A stretch of DNA of 12,200 bases. It comes from Acidobacteriaceae bacterium (lineage in GTDB: Bacteria; Acidobacteriota; Terriglobia; Terriglobales; SbA1). Positions 7,301-11,694 of this stretch are shown here, piece after piece (position 1 is the first letter of the stretch; every line of letters starts with the position of its first letter). Location of the stretch: positions 1 to 12,200 of the forward strand of contig JAFAGX010000581.1 in the NCBI GenBank assembly GCA_019237515.1, in the 5' to 3' direction. The translations under genes were made by a program, and so were the position numbers. The notes beneath the pieces are model-generated. The model worked only from the letters and a program-made list of their open reading frames with translations, was not told the DNA's origin and ran no database searches.

Positions 7301-7939
7301 TCATGCTCCTTTCTGCGCCAACAGCGCGACTGCCATCTGAAGGCCGTGGTAAGTCCCACAACGGCACAGATTGCCGCTCAGCCCTTTACGTATTTCGCTC
7401 GGAGTTGCATTGGGATGTTTATCGAGGAAAGCCTTCAGAGCAACTACGAATCCGGGCGTGCAGAACCCGCATTGCGAAGCATCGTTGTCAACAAAGGCTT
7501 GCTGGATAGGATGCAGCTTCTCTCCCTCCATCAACGATTCCACAGTCGTGATCTGTTTTCTTTGTGCCTCAATGGCCAAAACTGAGCAGGCGTAAACCGC
7601 TTTCCCGTCCATGATCACCGTGCACGCGCCGCACTCCGCACGGTCGCAGACTCGCTTGGCTCCCGTGATCTCGAGTTGATCGCGAATCGCGTCGAGCAAT
7701 GTAACGCGCGGCTCGACTTGAAGCGCGTGTGTCTTGCCATTGATCGTAAGTTCAACTGAAACTTTGCCCGGTCCATAAACTTTTACGGGACTTCCGGCCG
7801 CATGGACCACTTTCGTTCCCAGCACCGGCACAGCCGCGGCAGAGATGCCGGAAATCTTGAGAAAATCCCGCCGCGAAACGTTCGTGGTTTCTGATTGCTG
7901 CTTCTCTGGGTTGCCATTGGGGAGTTGATCGTCTGGCAT
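7301..7939 (-). CDS. 2Fe-2S subunit of molybdenum hydroxylase, Tat-exported (PaoA/YagT-like)
   Basis: The 212-residue small subunit begins with a twin-arginine signal (SRRDFLK, R23-R24), followed by a hydrophobic, Ala-rich stretch ending near VVHAA at 44-48. Next is a plant-type ferredoxin domain with C98, C103, C106 and C118. The helical domain holds the second cluster, with C157-x2-C160 and C192-x-C194. It relays electrons from the molybdenum centre to FAD. The Tat signal implies the assembled complex works in the periplasm, as known for PaoABC. The ATG at 7939 has GGAGG 7 nt upstream. It is the first gene of the tight three-subunit set; the order here is FeS-Mo-FAD, whereas E. coli paoABC is FeS-FAD-Mo. 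Confidence 0.95.
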   Translation of the reverse strand: MPDDQLPNGNPEKQQSETTNVSRRDFLKISGISAAAVPVLGTKVVHAAGSPVKVYGPGKVSVELTINGKTHALQVEPRVTLLDAIRDQLEITGAKRVCDRAECGACTVIMDGKAVYACSVLAIEAQRKQITTVESLMEGEKLHPIQQAFVDNDASQCGFCTPGFVVALKAFLDKHPNATPSEIRKGLSGNLCRCGTYHGLQMAVALLAQKGA

Positions 7940-8138
7940 CGACTAACCTCCGAGAGATAGACACGGGTTGTGAGTCTTCAAAGCGGTTTTTGGGTACATG
8001 GACAGAACAAAAACATTTTGGTTAGCAGAGGTATTTTTATCTCAGATGTAACAGCCGAAAAGTATACAACCGCGCCGGATTTCGTGGGGTGATATCAAGG
8101 CGGACGCCGAGCGGGTTGCCCGGCGCCCCCAACCCAAG
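7940..8138. other. Leader region of the molybdenum hydroxylase operon
   Basis: About 200 bp separate the cytochrome c gene from the 2Fe-2S gene. The part 7985-8070 is clearly more AT-rich than its neighbours and probably holds a promoter (for example ATAAAAAT read on the minus strand), but no convincing -35/-10 pair was found. GC-rich inverted segments at 8105-8125 (CGGG/CCCG and CGCC/GGCG) may be part of the cytochrome mRNA end. Confidence 0.35.
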
Positions 8139-8155
8139 CGCTCAATGTTTGAGCG
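8139..8155 (-). repeat. Inverted repeat over the cytochrome c stop codon
   Basis: CGCTCAA (8139-8145) pairs perfectly with TTGAGCG (8149-8155) around a 3-nt loop. The gene's TGA (8144-8142) lies inside the arm. No T tract follows on the minus strand. It could be a 3'-end structure of the cytochrome mRNA. Confidence 0.5.
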
Positions 8156-8462
8156 TGCGAATGTACTTCACCAGGTCAGTAATCTGATCGCCGGTCAACT
8201 TGCCGTCGTATTTGGGCATCTTGCCTTTCCCATTCGTGATGATGTTGGTCAGATCGGCATCCGACTGCCCTTGCACTTCTGCCGACCCGAGGTCGCGCAG
8301 CTTTAGAGTCTTGCCCATGGCAGTTTCGCCTTTACCATCCGGCCCATGGCACATCGCACACTTGGATTTGAATAGATCGGCTCCGCCCTGCGCCATGGCG
8401 CAGGTAGAAAACACAACTGCAATCGCCAGAATTCCAGTGATAGCTCTACACGCATTCTTCAT
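8142..8462 (-). CDS. Small periplasmic c-type cytochrome (class I)
   Basis: The start is placed at the ATG at 8462, which has AAGGAG 9 nt upstream; the frame is open further to 8594, but that extension is not protein-like. The 106-residue precursor has a Sec signal (K2, a hydrophobic core at about 8-20, likely cleavage after AMA at 22-24) and a mature domain of about 80 residues. Haem attachment is C35-A-M-C38-H39, and M82 in KMPKYDGKL is the likely distal axial ligand. Such mono-haem cytochromes shuttle electrons in the periplasm. It lies directly upstream of, and on the same strand as, the exported molybdenum hydroxylase, so it is probably that enzyme's electron acceptor (inference). A 202-bp gap means it may also have its own transcript. 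Confidence 0.9.
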   Translation of the reverse strand: MKNACRAITGILAIAVVFSTCAMAQGGADLFKSKCAMCHGPDGKGETAMGKTLKLRDLGSAEVQGQSDADLTNIITNGKGKMPKYDGKLTGDQITDLVKYIRTLKH

Positions 8463-8489
8463 TTGGCATTCTCCTTGGAAAACTGCAAA

Positions 8490-8510
8490 TGTACGGTTCA
8501 GAACAGTACA
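8490..8510. promoter_or_regulatory. 21-bp near-perfect palindrome upstream of cytochrome c (operator candidate)
   Basis: Arms TGTACGGTTC and GAACAGTACA flank a single central A, with 9 of 10 positions complementary. With almost no loop it looks like a dimeric-regulator binding site rather than an RNA hairpin. It sits 28 bp upstream of the cytochrome ATG. The cognate regulator is unknown. Confidence 0.45.
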
Positions 8511-8590
8511 GTAATGTTGCGATTCAGCTTGGTCTCCTTCATTACCTTCGCTAGAAGGCACGCAGGAGCTGCTTTTTACAGGTGCAGCCC

Positions 8591-8619
8591 ACATTAGTCC
8601 TTTTTCCTGCGACGTGCAA
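8591..8619 (-). promoter_or_regulatory. Candidate promoter of the cytochrome c gene
   Basis: On the minus strand TTGCAC (8619-8614) is followed after 17 nt by TAATGT (8596-8591). This would start a transcript near 8584 with a leader of about 120 nt containing the 21-bp palindrome. Confidence 0.4.
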
Positions 8620-8636
8620 GCATCTCACGGGAGCTT

Positions 8637-8667
8637 GGTTGACCGTCAACCTGGACCGCTCTATGCC
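8637..8667 (+). promoter_or_regulatory. Candidate response-regulator promoter with overlapping palindromic operator
   Basis: GGTTGAC and GTCAACC (8637-8651) form a perfect 7-bp palindrome around one central C. The palindrome contains the -35-like TTGACC (8639-8644); 17 nt later is a weak -10, TATGCC (8662-8667). A bound protein would cover the -35 box. The distance to the chosen GTG start is about 115 nt. Confidence 0.4.
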
Positions 8668-8787
8668 TACGTTTCATACAGTTTCTTATCAATTTAATTG
8701 CAGCAACCCCGAGGTCTCATTGATGCTACGATAGTCACGTTTGATGACCTGCGTGTGCCGAAAGGTGGCGGCGCTGATGAGGTTTAC

Positions 8788-9174
8788 GTGGAAACCCGCA
8801 TTCTTATTGTCGACGACAGCGCTCTGGTTCGAGATCGGCTACGGGAAATGCTCCAGCAGCATCCTCATTGGAAGGTATGCGGAGAGGCGGCTGACGGGCG
8901 CGAGGCGTTGGAAAAGGTCAAGAACTTAGAACCCGATCTGATCGTCCTCGACTTCCTTATGCCCCGCATGGATGGCTTACAGGCTGCCAGGGAACTGGGC
9001 AAAATCGTGCCTCAAATTCCGATCCTCATGTTCAGCATGCATCTGTCGCGGCAGTTGATCGACGAAGCTCGCAACGCCGGCGTTCGCGGTGCTGTACCCA
9101 AATCTGACGCACGGCGGCTTGTGGAAGGAGCAGAGGCCGTACTGCGCAATGAGCCCTATTTCTCGCCGGTATAA
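8788..9174 (+). CDS. Stand-alone receiver-domain response regulator
   Basis: With the GTG start at 8788 (GAGG about 6 nt upstream) the protein is 128 residues, essentially one CheY-like receiver. Acidic pocket D9-D10, phosphoacceptor D55 in LIVLDFLMP, S83 at the switch Thr/Ser position and K105 in VPKSD are all present. The sequence resembles NarL/FixJ-type receivers, but there is no DNA-binding domain or other output. It therefore likely acts by protein contact or as a phosphorelay intermediate. No histidine kinase is encoded in the window. The frame is open upstream to a TTG at 8698, but the 30 added residues look unlike a receiver, so the GTG start is preferred. It precedes rpiA on the same strand by about 90 bp. 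Confidence 0.88.
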   Translation: METRILIVDDSALVRDRLREMLQQHPHWKVCGEAADGREALEKVKNLEPDLIVLDFLMPRMDGLQAARELGKIVPQIPILMFSMHLSRQLIDEARNAGVRGAVPKSDARRLVEGAEAVLRNEPYFSPV

Positions 9175-9180
9175 CCCGGC
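9165..9180 (+). repeat. Inverted repeat with the response-regulator stop codon in its loop
   Basis: GCCGG (9165-9169) and CCGGC (9176-9180) pair perfectly around a 6-nt loop that contains the TAA stop (9172-9174). No T tract follows. Confidence 0.4.
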
Positions 9181-9218
9181 ACCCGGACCACCAGTTGTTT
9201 CCCCCGTTGAAGCCATGG

Positions 9219-9234
9219 TGTACGAAGGCGTACA
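9219..9234 (+). repeat. Short hairpin in the rpiA leader
   Basis: TGTACG (9219-9224) and CGTACA (9229-9234) form a perfect 6-bp stem with the loop AAGG, 33 nt upstream of the chosen rpiA ATG. Function unknown; chance occurrence is possible. Confidence 0.3.
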
Positions 9235-9266
9235 GTAAGCGGGTCGCGGACATCGCGCTCTGCTCA

Positions 9267-9965
9267 ATGGCCAACGAAAACGAAAAAGCAGCTGCCGCTC
9301 AGGCTAGCATGCGGTTTGTACGGGATGGTGATGTGGTGGGCTTGGGCACCGGTTCCACCTCAGCTTACTCTTTGCGCTTTCTGGCGGAGCGCGTTAAGGC
9401 TGGCCTCAATATTCGCGGCATCCCTACCTCTGTCCATATGCAAGAACAGGCGAAGGCCGCGGGGATCCCGCTCACAACCTTTGAAGAAGTCCAGCAGATT
9501 GATGTCACGATCGATGGCGCCGATCAATTCGACCCTCAGCTCAATCTGATCAAAGGCGGAGGCGGCGCGCTTCTACATGAGAAGATCGTCGCTTCCGCGT
9601 CCAAACTCGTGGTCATCATCGCCGATTCCAGCAAGCAGGTTCCGGTGTTGGGAAGTTTTCCATTGCCGATCGAAGTAGTCGGTTTTGCCGAACCGTTAAT
9701 CGTCAAGCGAATGGAGGCGCTGGGTGCAAAGGTAAAGCCGCGACGTCTTCCGGATGGAAGCCCATTCATTACCGATGAACACCATCACATTCTCGATTGC
9801 GATTTCGGAAAGATTTCTGATCCGGCCGCGCTGGCCCGAAGATTGGAATCCATGCCGGGCATCGTAGAGCATGGCTTGTTCATTGGAATGGCCGACGTGG
9901 TGCTACTCGCAAAGGGCAACGAGGTACAAGAATTGCGTCGGCGGGCCACGGCGCGGCAGGCGTGA
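9267..9965 (+). CDS. rpiA: Ribose-5-phosphate isomerase A
   Basis: The 232-residue protein interconverts ribose 5-phosphate and ribulose 5-phosphate in the non-oxidative pentose phosphate pathway (cytoplasmic). Motifs are the phosphate loop GLGTGSTS (25-32), TIDGAD with D83 and D86, LIKGGGGALLHEKI with K96 and catalytic base E105, and KQVPVLGSFPLPIEV (123-137). These match the E. coli residues D81, D84, K94 and E103 with a shift of two. The length is normal for RpiA. The frame is open upstream to a TTG at 9195, but homologous sequence begins near MANENEKAAAA, so the ATG at 9267 is chosen even though no clear Shine-Dalgarno sequence precedes it. It sits between the response regulator and the IF3 operon. 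Confidence 0.93.
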   Translation: MANENEKAAAAQASMRFVRDGDVVGLGTGSTSAYSLRFLAERVKAGLNIRGIPTSVHMQEQAKAAGIPLTTFEEVQQIDVTIDGADQFDPQLNLIKGGGGALLHEKIVASASKLVVIIADSSKQVPVLGSFPLPIEVVGFAEPLIVKRMEALGAKVKPRRLPDGSPFITDEHHHILDCDFGKISDPAALARRLESMPGIVEHGLFIGMADVVLLAKGNEVQELRRRATARQA

Positions 9966-9975
9966 ACAGCGCCTG
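9957..9975 (+). repeat. Inverted repeat with the rpiA stop codon in its loop
   Basis: CAGGCG (9957-9962) and CGCCTG (9970-9975) pair perfectly; the 7-nt loop begins with the TGA stop (9963-9965). No T tract follows. Confidence 0.45.
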
Positions 9976-10021
9976 AAGTTGATTCCGACTGTATCATTCG
10001 GCAGCGTCGGCGGGTGCAGCA

Positions 10022-10040
10022 CCCTTCGGTTTTCGAAGGG
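10022..10040 (+). terminator. Hairpin downstream of rpiA (possible terminator without T tract)
   Basis: CCCTTCG (10022-10028) and CGAAGGG (10034-10040) form a perfect 7-bp stem with the loop GTTTT. It lies between rpiA and the infC promoter, where a terminator would be expected, but GC-rich sequence follows rather than a T run. Confidence 0.4.
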
Positions 10041-10124
10041 CGGGATCGTGAGTTCCACTTGGACTTGCGTCCTTCAAGAGCGTAATGCGACCACTCGCTG
10101 GTCGGTGGCCCGGTCTCCTTATCA

Positions 10125-10133
10125 TGTTATAAT
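10125..10133 (+). promoter_or_regulatory. Extended -10 promoter of infC-rpmI-rplT
   Basis: TGT followed by a perfect TATAAT (10128-10133) gives a consensus extended -10; the -35 position (10105-10110, GTGGCC) is poor, as is common for extended -10 promoters. Transcription would start near 10140, only about 34 nt before the infC start codon. Confidence 0.6.
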
Positions 10134-10141
10134 TTTTCATC

Positions 10142-10161
10142 CCACTCACCCTGGTAAGTGG
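10142..10161 (+). promoter_or_regulatory. Small hairpin at the 5' end of the infC mRNA
   Basis: CCACT (10142-10146) pairs with AGTGG (10157-10161), 2 nt upstream of the GGAGG Shine-Dalgarno sequence. It would form almost at the transcript 5' end and may protect the mRNA or tune IF3 translation. A 5-bp stem is weak evidence. Confidence 0.3.
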
Positions 10162-10173
10162 ACGGAGGATTGT

Positions 10174-10800
10174 ATCGACAAGCGTTTTGTCCGCATTAAC
10201 GAACGAATTCGCGCGCGCGAAGTGCGCGTAATCGGCGATGAGGGCCAGCAGATTGGCATCCTGCCTCCTTATGAAGCTCTGAAAATGGCCCGCGAAAAAA
10301 ACTTAGATCTGGTAGAGGTTTCGCCCACCGCCCAGCCTCCGGTGTGCCGCATTATGGATTATGGCAAGTACCTTTACCAGCAGGAGAAGAAAGAGCGGGA
10401 AGCGAAGAAGCACCAGAAAACGATCACCGTCAAAGAAGTGAAGTTTCGGATCAATGTGGATGATCATGACTACGAAACCAAGAAGAACCATGTGATCCGC
10501 TTTCTGGAAGAGGGAGATAAGGTCAAAGCTACGATTTTCTTCCGCGGCCGCGAAATGACGCGCACTGGACTGGGACGTGAGATTCTGGAGCGGCTGATTA
10601 AAGACGTCGAGCAAAAAGGGATCGTGGAGTTCCGTCCGCGACAGGAAGGCAATACTCTCCACGCGATTTTGGCTCCGAAGAAGGCGGAAGGTGGCGGCCC
10701 CAGGCCTAAGCCGCCTCAGCCACCTCAGCAGGGAACAGGGCCGAAAGCGGCAGGTGGCCCGCAAGCAACGCCGCCCATAGCTGCCGTAAAACAGGCTTGA
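10174..10800 (+). CDS. infC: Translation initiation factor IF-3 (ATC start codon)
   Basis: The 208-residue protein starts with an N-domain (INERIRAREVRVIGDEGQQIG, then DLVEVSP and PPVCRIMDYGKY). A lysine-rich linker follows, then a C-domain (EVKFRINVDDHDYETK, RFLEEGDKVKATIFFRGREM, HAILAPKK). IF3 binds the 30S subunit, blocks premature 50S joining and checks the start codon. No ATG, GTG or TTG lies at the right place: in frame and 5 nt after a strong GGAGG is an ATC (10174-10176). Rare start codons are known for infC (ATT in E. coli; AUC recalled for the Myxococcus homologue) and make it autoregulated, because IF3 rejects non-AUG starts. The first in-frame ATG would delete the first 37 residues. 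After LAPKK the protein has a 38-residue Pro/Gly/Ala tail absent from E. coli IF3. First gene of the infC-rpmI-rplT-pheS cluster. Confidence 0.93.
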   Translation: MDKRFVRINERIRAREVRVIGDEGQQIGILPPYEALKMAREKNLDLVEVSPTAQPPVCRIMDYGKYLYQQEKKEREAKKHQKTITVKEVKFRINVDDHDYETKKNHVIRFLEEGDKVKATIFFRGREMTRTGLGREILERLIKDVEQKGIVEFRPRQEGNTLHAILAPKKAEGGGPRPKPPQPPQQGTGPKAAGGPQATPPIAAVKQA

Positions 10801-10816
10801 GGATTTTGGGCCGTTT
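10789..10816 (+). repeat. Imperfect inverted repeat around the infC stop codon
   Basis: AAAC-A-GGC (10789-10796) pairs with GCCGTTT (10810-10816), seven pairs with one bulged A. The 13-nt loop contains the TGA stop (10798-10800). It lies within the operon, 36 nt before rpmI. Confidence 0.3.
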
Positions 10817-10851
10817 CTGATCACAGTCAAAAAAGTACTGATAGAGGATTT

Positions 10852-11046
10852 ATGCCAAAGCTAAAAACGCATAAAGGCGCGGCGAAGCGCTTCAAGAAGA
10901 CTGCGACCGGTAAGGTCAAGCGCCAGCATTCGTACTTGCGCCATATTCTTACGTCGAAGCCGCATAAGCGTAAAAAGAAATTGGGCGGATCGGTGTTGGT
11001 CAGCGACGCCGACCTGGCCAAAGTCAAGCGGATGATTCCCTATTAA
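10852..11046 (+). CDS. rpmI: 50S ribosomal protein L35
   Basis: The 64-residue, very basic protein [17 protein letters not shown]... with [13 protein letters not shown] and KRKKKLGG is L35, at its usual length. It binds 23S rRNA in the large subunit. The ATG at 10852 is preceded by AGAGGA with a short spacer. It lies 51 bp after infC, in the conserved infC-rpmI-rplT order, and is probably under the control of L20, as in other bacteria (not shown here). A 6-bp inverted repeat spans its stop codon. Confidence 0.97.
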   Translation: MPKLKTHKGAAKRFKKTATGKVKRQHSYLRHILTSKPHKRKKKLGGSVLVSDADLAKVKRMIPY

Positions 11047-11051
11047 GGGAA
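11036..11051 (+). repeat. Inverted repeat over the rpmI stop codon
   Basis: TTCCCT (11036-11041) and AGGGAA (11046-11051) pair perfectly with the loop ATTA; the TAA stop (11044-11046) spans loop and arm. No T tract follows, and rplT must still be transcribed. Confidence 0.45.
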
Positions 11052-11058
11052 GATGGAG

Positions 11059-11095
11059 GACGGGCGTCTCGCCCGTCGTGGGCCGCGGAGCGGCC
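11059..11095 (+). repeat. Two tandem GC-rich hairpins between rpmI and rplT
   Basis: GACGGGCG/CGCCCGTC (11059-11066, 11070-11077, loop TCT) is a perfect 8-bp stem. GGCCGC/GCGGCC (11081-11086, 11090-11095, loop GGA) is a perfect 6-bp stem 3 nt later. The gap between the two ribosomal protein genes is unusually long (128 bp). The hairpins may be an attenuator, a processing or regulatory site for L20, or a dispersed palindromic repeat. Confidence 0.6.
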
Positions 11096-11174
11096 GGGTG
11101 TGTGAAGAGGTGATTGGACCTCGAGTCTCCTACCTCCAGCCACCCAAGAGAAAGACTAAAAAAGGAGCACATCA

Positions 11175-11540
11175 ATGCCTCGTGTCAAGCGTGGAACGAA
11201 GCGCCGCGCCAAGCGCAAGAAGATATTGGAGCGCGCAAGCGGCTATTTCCTGACTAAATCCAAGCTGTACCGCTCCGCCAAAGAAGCGGTAGAGCGCGGT
11301 CTGAAGTTTGCCTACTCGGGACGCAAGCAGCGCAAGCGCCAGTTCCGGTCACTGTGGATTGTGCGCATCGGTGCGGCCGCCAGACTCAATGGCCTTAGCT
11401 ACAATGAGTTCATTCACGGATTGAAAAAGAGCGGCGTGGAACTGGATCGCAAGATTCTCGCCGACTTGGCTGTGAATGATGCCGCAGCCTTTAAGAGCCT
11501 CGCCGAGCAGGCCAGAGGCGCTCTCGGCGGGGCAGCGTAG
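11175..11540 (+). CDS. rplT: 50S ribosomal protein L20
   Basis: The 121-residue protein ([16 protein letters not shown]..., [64 protein letters not shown]) is L20 with a short Ala/Gly C-terminal extension. It binds 23S rRNA early in 50S assembly and in several bacteria represses rpmI-rplT translation. The ATG has AAAGGAG 7 nt upstream. It follows rpmI and precedes pheS, as in many genomes. Basic N-terminal arm and globular C-domain are intact. Confidence 0.97.
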   Translation: MPRVKRGTKRRAKRKKILERASGYFLTKSKLYRSAKEAVERGLKFAYSGRKQRKRQFRSLWIVRIGAAARLNGLSYNEFIHGLKKSGVELDRKILADLAVNDAAAFKSLAEQARGALGGAA

Positions 11541-11548
11541 TCGCTGTC
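11531..11548 (+). repeat. Inverted repeat with the rplT stop codon in its loop
   Basis: CAGCG (11533-11537) and CGCTG (11542-11546) pair around the loop TAGT, which contains the TAG stop (11538-11540). A G-T wobble and a G-C pair extend the stem to seven. No T tract follows. Confidence 0.4.
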
Positions 11549-11579
11549 AGCCCTCAGTCATCACCGCTGAACATGTAGG

Positions 11580-11599
11580 GACAGCCGCTCTCGGCTGTC
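11580..11599 (+). repeat. Perfect 8-bp hairpin between rplT and pheS
   Basis: GACAGCCG (11580-11587) and CGGCTGTC (11592-11599) with the loop CTCT. Its GAC...GTC ends, 8-bp stem and pyrimidine loop resemble the first rpmI-rplT hairpin, which suggests a shared type of intergenic palindrome. No T tract, so read-through into pheS is likely. Confidence 0.5.
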
Positions 11600-11674
11600 T
11601 GGCCGATTGCTCCTCAGTCGGGCAGCGGCGCAGGAATTCAGCCGTGGGTTAGCAACAAAGAGATTGATTGATCA

Positions 11675-11687
11675 GCCCCAAAGGGGC
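11675..11687 (+). promoter_or_regulatory. Hairpin sequestering the pheS Shine-Dalgarno sequence
   Basis: GCCCC (11675-11679) pairs perfectly with GGGGC (11683-11687) around the loop AAA. The GGGG is the core of the only Shine-Dalgarno-like element (AAAGGGG) 8 nt before the GTG start of pheS, so folding would limit ribosome access. Confidence 0.5.
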
Positions 11688-11694
11688 AAGAACC

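Noticed and set aside
6797..7585. 262-aa open frame on the plus strand opposite the Mo and FeS subunits
   Set aside because: It is antisense to two well-supported genes, has no recognisable domain and shows shadow-like composition.
8490..8510. Palindrome as a LexA/SOS box
   Set aside because: It contains GTTC and GAAC but with a 1-nt centre, unlike the known GAAC-N4-GTTC or GTTC-N7-GTTC arrangements.
8463..8594. N-terminal extension of the cytochrome c ORF
   Set aside because: The ATG at 8462 has AAGGAG upstream and begins a proper signal peptide; the 44 extra residues would precede and spoil it.
9871..10173. In-frame upstream extension of IF3 overlapping rpiA
   Set aside because: It overlaps rpiA in another frame, crosses the predicted infC promoter and lacks IF3 homology; the GGAGG-ATC start explains the N-terminus.
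11541..11694. T-box or Phe-codon leader peptide controlling pheS
   Set aside because: No T-box core sequence, no Phe-rich short ORF and no terminator/antiterminator pair were seen.
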